Shown one piece after another: positions 17,043-25,289 of a stretch of 64,000 bases of DNA. The notes beneath the pieces were generated by a model, which saw only the letters and a list, made by a program, of their open reading frames with translations, ran no database searches and had not been told where the DNA came from. A program made the translations under genes and the position numbers. Position 1 is the stretch's first letter; every line of letters begins with the position of its first letter. Source of the DNA: Paenibacillus physcomitrellae (GTDB taxonomy: Bacteria; Bacillota; Bacilli; Paenibacillales; Paenibacillaceae); contig NZ_CP022584.1 of NCBI RefSeq assembly GCF_002240225.1, positions 3,270,594 to 3,334,593 on the forward strand, written 5' to 3'.

Positions 17043-18170
17043 TTACGCAAGACGCATTTTGAAATCTTCATAACCGAACTCGTGCTGGACCTTGCAGTCC
17101 CCGGATTTCTCCTTCAGCACTAGAGCCGGAAGCGGCATGCCGTTAAACGTGGTATTCTTCACCATCGAATAGATGGCCATGTCACCGAAGACCAGACGGT
17201 CGCCCGGCTTCAGAGGCTCATCAAAGGAATAATCCCCGATGTTATCCCCGGAAAGGCAGGTCGGGCCGCCGAGGCGGTAAGTGTAAGCTTTCTCGTCGGG
17301 TTCACCGGAACCGAAAAGCGGCGGACGGTAAGGCATTTCCAGCACATCCGGCATATGGCAAGAAGCGGAGGTATCGAGAATCGCGATATCCATACCGTTT
17401 TTCATCGTATCCAGCACCGTTGTCACCAGGTAACCGGCGTTCAGCGCAACCGCTTCGCCCGGCTCCAGGTAAACCTTCAAGCCGTATTTGGTCTGCATGC
17501 GTTTGATGCAGGCTTCCAGCAGCGGAATGTCATAATCTTCTCTGGTGATATGATGGCCGCCGCCAAAGTTGATCCATTCCATCTTGGACAGATAAGGCCC
17601 GAATTTCTCTTCAATCGCATCCAGAGTAGTGGCCAGGTCATCCGAGTTCTGCTGGCACAGCGTATGGAAATGCAGACCGGAAATCCCTTCAAGCTGATCA
17701 GGACGGAAGTTGTCGATCGTCACGCCGAACCTGGAGCCTACAGCGCAAGGATTGTAAATGTCGTGTCCTACCTGGGTGGAGCACTCAGGGTTGATGCGGA
17801 GGCCGATTTTCTTGCCGGCAGCTAGCACCTTTGCCCCGTACTTCTCCACCTGGGAGAACGAGTTGAAAATAATATGGTCGCAAATCGAGATAATCTCGTC
17901 GATTTGGTCATCGCGGTAAGCGGGGGCAAAGACATGGTTTTCTTTGCCCATTTCCTCGTGTCCAAGGCGTGCCTCATACAGGCCGCTGGACGCTGTACCG
18001 CTCAAATATTTGCCGATCAGCGGGTACGTGGTGTACATCGAGAAAGCCTTTTGCGCCAAAATGATGCTGGCACCCGTACGCTCCATGACACCCGCCAGAA
18101 TTTTCAGGTTGTTCTCAAGAAGCTCTTCATCTACTACATAACAAGGTGTGGGCAGATCTTCAAAACGCAT
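17043..18170 (-). CDS. nspC: Carboxynorspermidine/carboxyspermidine decarboxylase
   Basis: This PLP-dependent enzyme of the alanine-racemase fold (type III) removes CO2 from carboxynorspermidine or carboxyspermidine to give norspermidine or spermidine, the last step of the aspartate-semialdehyde route to polyamines that avoids S-adenosylmethionine decarboxylase. The 375-aa length is normal. Signatures include ILAQKAFSMY (PLP lysine near residue 41), GLRINPECSTQVGHDIYNPC, ISGLHFHTLCQQ, EWINFGGGHHIT, YLEPGEA and LDTSASCHMPDVLEMPYRP. The ATG directly follows the TAA of the upstream dehydrogenase gene (TAAATG), with a GAGG in the end of that gene as binding site. In Paenibacillus-like bacteria the product is most likely spermidine, but this is inferred. 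Confidence 0.95.
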   Translation of the reverse strand: MRFEDLPTPCYVVDEELLENNLKILAGVMERTGASIILAQKAFSMYTTYPLIGKYLSGTASSGLYEARLGHEEMGKENHVFAPAYRDDQIDEIISICDHIIFNSFSQVEKYGAKVLAAGKKIGLRINPECSTQVGHDIYNPCAVGSRFGVTIDNFRPDQLEGISGLHFHTLCQQNSDDLATTLDAIEEKFGPYLSKMEWINFGGGHHITREDYDIPLLEACIKRMQTKYGLKVYLEPGEAVALNAGYLVTTVLDTMKNGMDIAILDTSASCHMPDVLEMPYRPPLFGSGEPDEKAYTYRLGGPTCLSGDNIGDYSFDEPLKPGDRLVFGDMAIYSMVKNTTFNGMPLPALVLKEKSGDCKVQHEFGYEDFKMRLA

Positions 18171-19424
18171 TTACTTCACGACCTCTGCTTCCTGTTTGAC
18201 ATCAGACTTCTCGTCTTCCGGATAAGCATCAACGATGACCGGATTGAAGTCTTCTACCCAAGGAAGTCCCCATTTGTTCAAGGCCTCCATGAATGGATCC
18301 GGATTGAACTCCTCGACGTTGTACACGCCTGGTTTGTTCCAGTGTCCTTGCAGGATCATCATGGCGCCGATCATGGCAGGAACGCCGGTTGTGTAAGAAA
18401 CAGCCTGGGAGCCCACTTCTCTGTAGCATGCTTCATGGTCACAAACGTTGTATACGTAATAAAGTTTGTCTTTGCCGTCTTTCTTGCCTTTAAAGATACA
18501 GCCGATGTTCGTTTTACCTTTCGTGCGTGGTCCCAAGGATGCAGGATCAGGCAGAACGGCTTTCAGGAACTGCAGCGGAATGATTTGCTTGCCTTCGAAT
18601 TCGATCGGCTCGATGGAAGTCATGCCGACATTTTCGAGTGCCTTCAGGTGTGTCAGATAGCTTTGTCCGAAGGTCATGAAGAAACGGATGCGTTTCAGAC
18701 CAGGGATGTTAGCCGCCAGGGACTCCAGCTCTTCATGGTAGAGAAGGTACATGTCTTTCTCGCCGACTTCAGCGAAGTTGTAGACGCGTTTGACCTCCAT
18801 CGGTTTCGTTTCGATCCATTCGCCGTTCTCCCAGTATCTGCCGTTCGCGGAAACCTCGCGGATGTTGATTTCAGGGTTGAAGTTAGTGGCGAAAGGATAG
18901 CCATGGTCGCCGCCGTTGCAGTCCAGGATGTCGATATATTCAATTTCATCAAAATAATGCTTCAGAGCATAAGCGGAGAATACGCCTGTTACGCCTGGGT
19001 CAAAGCCGCTGCCGAGCAAAGCGGTGATGCCGGCTTTCTCGAAACGCTCGCGGTATTCCCACTGCCATTTGTATTCGAATTTTGCAGTATCTTCAGGCTC
19101 GTAGTTCGCTGTATCCATGTAGTGCGTTTTGGTGGCCAGGCACGCATCCATGATAGTCAGGTCCTGGTAAGGCAGAGCCAGGTTCATGACGATGTCCGGT
19201 TTGACTTCGTTGATCAAAGCGATCAGTTCATCTACATTGTTGGCGTCAACTTGAGCCGTCGTAATTTTGGTTTTCCCGCCGTCCAGTTTCGCCTTCAGCT
19301 CGTCGCATTTGGATTTGGTGCGGCTGGCGATGCAGATTTCCTCAAATACTTCACTGTTTTGAACACATTTGTGAACAGCAACGGAAGCAACTCCGCCCGC
19401 TCCGATAATAAGCGCTTTTCCCAT
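18171..19424 (-). CDS. Carboxynorspermidine/carboxyspermidine synthase (saccharopine dehydrogenase family)
   Basis: This NADPH-dependent enzyme condenses L-aspartate beta-semialdehyde with 1,3-diaminopropane or putrescine to carboxynorspermidine or carboxyspermidine, the substrate of the next gene. The N-terminal nucleotide-binding motif is ALIIGAGGVASVAVHKC. Further family features are CIASRTKSKCDELKAKL, VMNLALPYQDLTIMDACL and LLGSGFDPGVTGVFSAYA. An in-frame ATG exists at 19445, but AAGAGGAGA sits at the right distance for the ATG at 19424, giving about 417 aa. The pair forms a two-gene operon. A hairpin with a T-tract lies upstream in the leader and may attenuate it. Confidence 0.93.
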   Translation of the reverse strand: MGKALIIGAGGVASVAVHKCVQNSEVFEEICIASRTKSKCDELKAKLDGGKTKITTAQVDANNVDELIALINEVKPDIVMNLALPYQDLTIMDACLATKTHYMDTANYEPEDTAKFEYKWQWEYRERFEKAGITALLGSGFDPGVTGVFSAYALKHYFDEIEYIDILDCNGGDHGYPFATNFNPEINIREVSANGRYWENGEWIETKPMEVKRVYNFAEVGEKDMYLLYHEELESLAANIPGLKRIRFFMTFGQSYLTHLKALENVGMTSIEPIEFEGKQIIPLQFLKAVLPDPASLGPRTKGKTNIGCIFKGKKDGKDKLYYVYNVCDHEACYREVGSQAVSYTTGVPAMIGAMMILQGHWNKPGVYNVEEFNPDPFMEALNKWGLPWVEDFNPVIVDAYPEDEKSDVKQEAEVVK

Positions 19425-19500
19425 TTTCTCCATTCTCCTCTTCATCTTTTTTTAAAAAATAAATGTTCTTGAAAATAAACGGTCACGAATCAAAATAAAA

Positions 19501-19544
19501 AAGCAAGTGAACAAAACGCATCAACTGCGCATCATCACTTGCTT
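19501..19544 (-). terminator. Terminator-like hairpin in the leader of the polyamine operon
   Basis: On the minus strand AAGCAAGTGA (19544-19535) pairs perfectly with TCACTTGCTT (19510-19501) and is followed by TTTTATTTTG. It lies 77 bp upstream of the carboxyspermidine synthase start and more than 450 bp from the end of the next gene upstream. It may be an attenuator or a misplaced terminator. Inside the loop GATGCGCAGTTGATGCG has a repeated GATGCG. Confidence 0.55.
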
Positions 19545-19999
19545 GCGATATCATTCGATATTAAGAAAGCCCTAAAAATGACCGGACAAGCCCGGCATCC
19601 ATCAGCCATAAAAAAACCTGTTATGGATAAGCTCTTAATATTCAAATATATCGGGTTGGGATCAGAGTCTATTTAGCAAATAATTCGCCTTTACCACTCT
19701 TATTGACCGTTTCACAAGTTGATGTGCAGATGCACTGGTTGTAAAGTAACCAACTTATAAAATTTGAGCTTTTAACTCAATCAATAAGGCAACAAGAGTT
19801 GCCAATCGGCATTTGACCCGGCTGTCCGTATGGCCTTAACTTCTTTGGGAAGTGGTCAAAATTATCTGCTTGGAAAGATCTGATTAATATATTGAATATT
19901 AGCTTTCCAAAAATCATGCAAATCCATAATAACAGGTGCAGCCCCAAAGAGCAATGGAAAAAATAAAATTTTTTAAATATATTAAGGATGAAGCTTATC
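19545..19999. other. Gene-free AT-rich interval
   Basis: No credible gene is seen here. The one feature is the 12-mer GTAACCAACTTA (19746-19757), preceded by a TGGTT-N7-AACCA inverted repeat, which recurs upstream of the luciferase-like gene at 50160. A short minus-strand frame (19777-20043) overlaps the membrane protein gene and has no ribosome binding site. Confidence 0.6.
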
Positions 20000-20842
20000 T
20001 TATCTGAACATCGGTTGATTTTTCGCAAAGAAGTTATTGGCATAAACGACCAAGGCCAGCAGCAAGGAAGCCACTGCCAGATAAATCAGGGTATAAAGCC
20101 AAAGTGAAGTTTGAATGATGAGCACCCCAAATCCATGTAAAACCATATCGCCCGCATAAAGAAGCACCGGGGCAAACAGGCGCCAGCCCCACTTTCGGCT
20201 GCCTATGGTAAAGGCCGTCAAGATGAATCCTTTAACGAATCCAACCGTAGCCGCAATAAAGACGTCATCTTTATAAATGTCCGTGTAGAGGCCGTAATGA
20301 TAAAAGCGAAACCCGGTAACAGACATAATGAACATAACGATAGCGGTGCTGCTCCAGCACATCATCCAAAGCGAAATAAACCGCGTCCATTTGTGGCCGG
20401 AATGCAGAAACCCCGTCCAAAGCCTGGCGAATCCAAAGAAGAACAGCAAAACGATAAAGGTGTACTCTCTCCTCCACCAAAACCGGTGATAAATATGCAG
20501 ATGTTCAAATCCCCATTCCACCCCCATCAAGCTGGCAGAAAGGACAACGAGCCACGGGAAGCGGAGAGAATATACAGACGCCACTAGAGCCAGAACTGGA
20601 ATAATGAACAGGTTCGATGGGAAAGAACCTAAAATGTTGTCATAATACGGTTTGGAAAGTACGTCAGGCAGATATTCATAAGCGTTGCCGATAACCAGCA
20701 CAAAGAACTCGGCCACAAAAACCATTCCAGAGAAGCAGAGGAACAGAACAAGCAGACCGGGCTGCCGTTTATTCCGGATTGTAAAGGTTAAGAGCGCGAT
20801 ACTGAGCAGAGCCAGAAATAAATAAGGAACAAAGTTAGGCAT
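20000..20842 (-). CDS. Polytopic membrane protein, CBO0543-like, unknown function
   Basis: The 280-aa protein has eight or so hydrophobic segments spread over its whole length, starting with a membrane span at residues 5-22, and aromatic-rich loops such as YHRFWWRREYTF. The segment ILGSFPSNLFIIP resembles a motif I associate with the CBO0543 family of uncharacterised Bacillota membrane proteins; that family name is from memory. GGAG lies eight bases before the ATG. The gene stands alone between a large gene-free interval and the peroxiredoxin. No function is assigned. Confidence 0.7.
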   Translation of the reverse strand: MPNFVPYLFLALLSIALLTFTIRNKRQPGLLVLFLCFSGMVFVAEFFVLVIGNAYEYLPDVLSKPYYDNILGSFPSNLFIIPVLALVASVYSLRFPWLVVLSASLMGVEWGFEHLHIYHRFWWRREYTFIVLLFFFGFARLWTGFLHSGHKWTRFISLWMMCWSSTAIVMFIMSVTGFRFYHYGLYTDIYKDDVFIAATVGFVKGFILTAFTIGSRKWGWRLFAPVLLYAGDMVLHGFGVLIIQTSLWLYTLIYLAVASLLLALVVYANNFFAKNQPMFR

Positions 20843-20910
20843 AGATCATGCTCCGATTTTCTTCTTAATATATCCGCCAGTCGGCTTGCGTTATTCATCC
20901 GGACAATAGA

Positions 20911-20934
20911 AAAAAGCCCTTCCGTGGAAGGGCC
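20911..20934 (-). terminator. Intrinsic terminator of the peroxiredoxin gene
   Basis: GCCCTTCC (20916-20923) pairs with GGAAGGGC (20926-20933). On the minus strand the stem is followed by a run of T, 24 bp after the peroxiredoxin stop. Confidence 0.85.
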
Positions 20935-20957
20935 TGGTCTAAAAAGTTTAAAGAGGT

Positions 20958-21602
20958 TTACAGCTTTCTCAGCTCATGCAGAATATCTTCAGGGTCAAAA
21001 CGCTGCATAAAATCTGGATTCACGTAAGCGGAGCGGATGATGCCGGACTCATCGATCATAAAGGTGGACGGGATCGGCAGAATCCACCGGTTTGTCGCGT
21101 TATATTCGGCCAGATCCATGCCCATCTTGTTCTTCATGACGTCCTGGAGATAGTCCGGAACATCGTACAGGATATTATAGAAAGCAGCCACAAGGCCGTT
21201 GTTATCGCTGAGCACCTGGAAGGTCAATTCTTCTTTCTCCTTCTGAGAAAGCGTGTTGTCCGGGCTCTGCGGGCTGATCGCCAATAGTTGGGCACCCAGT
21301 TCTTCGATTTGAGGCAGCACCTTCTGATAAGCCTTAAGCTGCATATTGCAGAAAGGACACCATCCCCCGCGGTAAAAAGTCAGCACAACCGGTCCTTTGG
21401 ACAGCTCATCGTACAGATTAACCGTTTCTCCCAAAGCATTTTTTAAGGTAAAATCTTTAGCCTTCTGCCCTTCCTTCAGACCAAAAGGAATTCCCGATTC
21501 CTGCTGTTCCTGGATCGACCGGAACAATTCAGACTGGATTTCCAGAGGTGTATGGGCGATGAATTCTTGTTTGGCATCCGCCAGCGATTGAGTTAAAGAC
21601 AT
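20958..21602 (-). CDS. Peroxiredoxin (AhpC/TSA-like, CPFC active site)
   Basis: The 214-aa thioredoxin-fold protein belongs to the AhpC/TSA redoxin group. It likely reduces hydroperoxides with thiol reductants. After an about 50-aa helical N-terminal extension, the core begins at GQKAKDFTLKNALGE; the active site is FYRGGWCPFCNMQLKAYQ near residues 84-101, with two cysteines in a CPFC arrangement, and AISPQSPDNTLSQKEKE follows. There is no signal peptide. GAGGAGG lies seven bases before the ATG. The promoter (-35 TTGACA, 17 bp, -10 TAATAT) is embedded in a TetR-type operator shared with two dehydrogenases and the TetR gene 5-7 kb away, which suggests response to oxidants or reactive electrophiles. 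Confidence 0.9.
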   Translation of the reverse strand: MSLTQSLADAKQEFIAHTPLEIQSELFRSIQEQQESGIPFGLKEGQKAKDFTLKNALGETVNLYDELSKGPVVLTFYRGGWCPFCNMQLKAYQKVLPQIEELGAQLLAISPQSPDNTLSQKEKEELTFQVLSDNNGLVAAFYNILYDVPDYLQDVMKNKMGMDLAEYNATNRWILPIPSTFMIDESGIIRSAYVNPDFMQRFDPEDILHELRKL

Positions 21603-21661
21603 AATAGTTCCTCCTCTTGGAGCTTAAGTTCCTTTGTCTTGAAGTAAAGGGTTAAATATTT

Positions 21662-21677
21662 TGGAGTATGTAATCCA
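21662..21677. promoter_or_regulatory. Secondary TetR-type operator in the peroxiredoxin leader
   Basis: TGGAGTATGTAATCCA has the same TGGA-N8-TCCA layout as the sites around the tetR gene. Its centre is 47 bp from the primary operator and lies downstream of the -10. Confidence 0.65.
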
Positions 21678-21690
21678 CTTTACGTAATCC

Positions 21691-21724
21691 ATATTATCTC
21701 AATTTCTTTGGATTGTCAACTCCA
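21691..21724 (-). promoter_or_regulatory. Peroxiredoxin promoter with embedded TetR-type operator
   Basis: On the minus strand TTGACA (21719-21714), a 17-bp spacer and TAATAT (21696-21691) form a near-consensus sigma-A promoter. The -35 lies within the dyad TGGATTGTCAACTCCA (21709-21724). Binding of the repressor would cover the -35. Confidence 0.8.
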
Positions 21725-21763
21725 AAAAAGCTTGATGTTCGATGTCGGCCAGCATTGAAATTC

Positions 21764-24700
21764 TCAAAGCCTTAAAATCTCCCGCAGCTCCTGCTCGGTC
21801 AAGGAGGCGCCGCCAACAGCTTCTCCCCCTTGGCCCATCACTTCATCAATAAGCTGCTTCTTGTTGTGCTGAAGCTCGTACATTTTCTCCTCCATTGTAT
21901 CCTTGGCGATCAGCCGAATCACTTGGACAACCTCCTTCTGCCCCATGCGGTGAGCGCGGTCTGCAGCTTGCTGCTCGACGGCCGGGTTCCACCACAGGTC
22001 ATAAAGAATGACCGTGTCGGCTCCTGTCAGGTTAAGACCGGTGCCGCCCGCCTTCATCGAGATCAGGAACACGTCCATTTCGCCTTCGTTAAAGCGGCGG
22101 CAAAGCTCGACCCGTTCCCTGACCGGCGTAGATCCATCAAGGTAGAAATAAGGAACACCCACATCGTCCAGCGCTCCGCCGATCAGTCCGAGCATTTCCG
22201 TGAATTGGGAGAAGATGAGCATCCGTTTGCGGTTGGCCCGTCCTTCCTCCACGATCTCCATCAGCTGCTCCAGCTTCGCAGAGCTTCCCTTATAGCCCTC
22301 TACAAACAAGGCCGGATGGCAGCAGATCTGGCGGAGACGGGTCAGCCCGGCGAGGATTTTGATCCGGCTCTTCTGGTAACCGTCTACGCTTAGATGCTTC
22401 AGCGTATCCTGCTGGAGTTTGGCCAAATAAGCGGCGTAAAGCTTCTTCTGTTCAGGCAGCAGCTCGGCCGGCTTCATGGATTCGATCTTCTCGGGCAGGT
22501 CTTGAAGTACGTCCCTCTTCCATCTGCGGAGCATAAAAGGTTTCGCCCGTTTGGCGACTTCCTTGCGCGTTAGATTGCCGAAGGTTTTCAGATCCTGGAA
22601 CAAGGCCGGAAATACGACATGGAAAATCGACCACAGCTCCTCCAGACGGTTCTCGACCGGAGTGCCTGTCAAAGCGAACCGGAATCCGGCCTGGATGGAC
22701 TTGACTGCCCGTGCGGTTTGGGTGCCGGGATTCTTAAACGCCTGCGCTTCATCCAGAATAAGCGTGTGAAACGGCTCCTTGGCATACTGCTCTTGATCCC
22801 GCAACAGAAGTGGATAGGAGGTAACGACGATATCGACTTCCTCAAGCCTCCTTAGCTTGGCTGACCGCTCCGTCTGAGTGCCATCCGCAATGAGCACCCG
22901 AATGTCCGGCGCAAACTTCCGCAGCTCGTCGCGCCAGTTATAGATGAGCGATCCCGGCGAGATGACGAGGGCCGGCCGGTTCTGCTGCCTGATCTCCGGC
23001 AGAACGGAAGCGATGTAAGCAATGCTCTGCAGCGTTTTGCCCAGCCCCATGTCATCGGCCAGGATGCCACCAAATCCGTAATAGGCCAGTGTTTTGAGCC
23101 ACTGGTACCCCAGTGTCTGATAATCACGCAGCACAGACGAAAGAGAGGCCGGAACCGGAAAATCCAGATTGTCCGGATTCCGCAGATTCTCCAGAAGCTG
23201 TCTGACCGGGCGGTCCAGCTTGACGATCTCGGAGCCGGAGCCTTGGCTGATAAAAGGCAGCCCCCGGGTTAGAGGCAGCCGGATTGTGCTGCCTTCGATC
23301 TCGTGGTGCAGGAGTCCCGTTTCCTTGAGGAACTCGGCCATCTCCTGCAGCTCGCCGCTATCCAGCGGCAGCAGGGAACCGCTTGGCAGGCGGTAATATC
23401 TTCGTTTCTCCTCCAGCGATTTGATCAGGCTGCGAATTTCCGTCTCGGGGATCCAGCCCATGTTCAGGCGGAACTCCAGCCAGTTCAGCGTTTCGGTCGC
23501 CGATACCTGAAGGCTGACCTTTGGCAGCTCATCCAGCTTGTGGACCCTGATCTTCACAGCTGTTGTGGCATAGACCTTCAGCAGCTTCTCCAGCTGCGGG
23601 ACGACCGTATAAAGAAAATGGAACTCGGACTCTTCCTCGTCCATATAGTATCCGGCTTCCGTCTTCGTGAATGGCTGCTGCTCCAGAATGTCGAGGATTT
23701 GCTGCTCTCGCTCGGCATCGCGGACGAGAATCCGGTGGCTGCCTGGCTGCGCGCGTTCCTCCTCCAGCGGGTTAATGACCACCGTATCGTACTGGAACTC
23801 TACGGCGGCGAGCAGCCGGTCACGGACCCGGTCCAGGTACAGCTTGGCCTGGAGCGGAACCTGCGTGACCTTCTCGGCAACAGCCGGGGCGATGCTGACG
23901 GAGCCGAGCCGTTTGAAGCCGGGAACGGCTTTTTTCATAAAGGCTTCGATATGGCTGCCCGGAATCCGGACCGCGAGCGAACCGCCTTTGGAGCTTCCCT
24001 CTTCGAGGATGGCTTTCAGCTCGGCCAGCTGCTTGCAGGTCTTGGATGAAAGCGGCAGCAGCCTGCCTTCAAGGAATGCCAATCTATAGGGCTCCAGGAC
24101 TTTAATCCGTTCAAGTCCGTCTGCGAGCCACTCGTAATCTTCAGAGCCGGAGTCGGCCTTGTCCAGCTCGAAACGAAGCGGCAGCGGCTCCTCCGAGACG
24201 GAGATTCCTTCATATTTCCGCTCTCCGTCCATAAGCGTCACTTTGGGAGCCTTAAGCAGCAGCGGCAGCAGGCTCTTCCAGACCTGCGGGGGGAGCAGCA
24301 GCTGGCGGCCGCTGCTTGCCCCCGGCGCAAAAATAGCACCTAGCCGGTCTGTTTCCCGGTACAGTGCGCGGTCCTGCAGCCCTTCGCCAAGCAGCTGAAG
24401 GATGGCTTCATCCTCTGCGGCAAAGCTGTGCAGCTCGGGATCGTAACTGAACCTAGGCGAGAGGGCGGCGCTTTCCCCGCGGCGAAGCTGATCCAGGAAG
24501 GAAGCGATATTTTTGACGATATACAGGGATTTGGGACCGACCTTCAGCTCGATGCCGAACAGGAAGGTGTACGGGTAGAATTCGAGCAGCTTGACGATGA
24601 ACTCGACCTGCAGCAGATTCCGGGTTTCAACCAGTGTGCGGTTATGAACGGGTCTTACCGGCTTGTCTTCGAAGAGGCCGAGGAGACGTTCGGCGAGGGC

Positions 24701-25153
24701 AGGGGAGCCGGCTCTGTTTTCCGGCTGGTTCAAGCCGAGGGCAGAGGGAGCTGAGGGAATCCGCCCGTCAGAAGTCTGCAAGGCAGAACGAACAACGCCG
24801 GCATGAGCAGGAAGGGCGCCGGCTTCACGGTCAAAGCCGGCGTTATCGTTATCGGCCTGATGGAGCTCGTACAGCCGGAGCAGCACGGCGGCAATGTGGC
24901 AGCAGAACGCATCATAGGAATCCAAAGTAGGGCAGGAGCAGACGGCCTCCGGACGGCCATCCTGGCTAATTCCTTCGAAATCCAGCTGGACTTCGTGATG
25001 TCCCTGGTGGGTAATTTCCGCCGTATAGCGGCCGGTGTCCTCCTCAAACTGGACAAACGAGACCTTCTGGCCGCGGTTGATCCGTTCTCCTTTTTGATAG
25101 GCATGGGCTCCGCACCACTGCTTGATCGATTTCTTCGTTAATTTGACGTTCAT
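21764..25153 (-). CDS. SWIM zinc-finger SNF2-family helicase
   Basis: This is a large ATP-dependent DNA translocase of the bacterial SNF2/RapA-like class, about 1129 aa. An N-terminal SWIM-type zinc finger (about residues 80-100, CSCPTLDSYDAFCCHIA) is followed by a long SNF2-associated region. The motor spans roughly 680-1120: motif I DDMGLGKT near 700, motif II LILDEAQAFKNP near 800, LTGTPVENRLEELWSI, and the C-terminal lobe with LIFSQFTEM, SMKAGGTGLNLTGAD and QAADRAHRMGQ. An ATG at 25171 exists, but AAAGGA is well placed for the ATG at 25153. Such proteins are linked to transcription recycling or repair; its role here is unknown. It is monocistronic. Confidence 0.9.
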   Translation of the reverse strand: MNVKLTKKSIKQWCGAHAYQKGERINRGQKVSFVQFEEDTGRYTAEITHQGHHEVQLDFEGISQDGRPEAVCSCPTLDSYDAFCCHIAAVLLRLYELHQADNDNAGFDREAGALPAHAGVVRSALQTSDGRIPSAPSALGLNQPENRAGSPALAERLLGLFEDKPVRPVHNRTLVETRNLLQVEFIVKLLEFYPYTFLFGIELKVGPKSLYIVKNIASFLDQLRRGESAALSPRFSYDPELHSFAAEDEAILQLLGEGLQDRALYRETDRLGAIFAPGASSGRQLLLPPQVWKSLLPLLLKAPKVTLMDGERKYEGISVSEEPLPLRFELDKADSGSEDYEWLADGLERIKVLEPYRLAFLEGRLLPLSSKTCKQLAELKAILEEGSSKGGSLAVRIPGSHIEAFMKKAVPGFKRLGSVSIAPAVAEKVTQVPLQAKLYLDRVRDRLLAAVEFQYDTVVINPLEEERAQPGSHRILVRDAEREQQILDILEQQPFTKTEAGYYMDEEESEFHFLYTVVPQLEKLLKVYATTAVKIRVHKLDELPKVSLQVSATETLNWLEFRLNMGWIPETEIRSLIKSLEEKRRYYRLPSGSLLPLDSGELQEMAEFLKETGLLHHEIEGSTIRLPLTRGLPFISQGSGSEIVKLDRPVRQLLENLRNPDNLDFPVPASLSSVLRDYQTLGYQWLKTLAYYGFGGILADDMGLGKTLQSIAYIASVLPEIRQQNRPALVISPGSLIYNWRDELRKFAPDIRVLIADGTQTERSAKLRRLEEVDIVVTSYPLLLRDQEQYAKEPFHTLILDEAQAFKNPGTQTARAVKSIQAGFRFALTGTPVENRLEELWSIFHVVFPALFQDLKTFGNLTRKEVAKRAKPFMLRRWKRDVLQDLPEKIESMKPAELLPEQKKLYAAYLAKLQQDTLKHLSVDGYQKSRIKILAGLTRLRQICCHPALFVEGYKGSSAKLEQLMEIVEEGRANRKRMLIFSQFTEMLGLIGGALDDVGVPYFYLDGSTPVRERVELCRRFNEGEMDVFLISMKAGGTGLNLTGADTVILYDLWWNPAVEQQAADRAHRMGQKEVVQVIRLIAKDTMEEKMYELQHNKKQLIDEVMGQGGEAVGGASLTEQELREILRL

Positions 25154-25289
25154 AGGACCGGTCCTTTCCATCTTGATAGAACAGATGTTTGTTGAATTTA
25201 TTGTAGCACAAAAAATCCGATTCTCCGTCTGCCGCCGTATCGTATAATAGAAGCCGTAGGATTAAACAGTTAAACGGGAGGCATACATC

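Noticed and set aside
17874-19472. 532-codon plus-strand frame opposite the carboxyspermidine genes
   Set aside because: It spans two well-identified minus-strand genes and reads as low-similarity Phe/Val/Arg-rich shadow sequence.
19777-20043. 88-aa minus-strand frame in the gene-free interval
   Set aside because: It overlaps the end of the membrane protein gene, is AT-driven and has no site.
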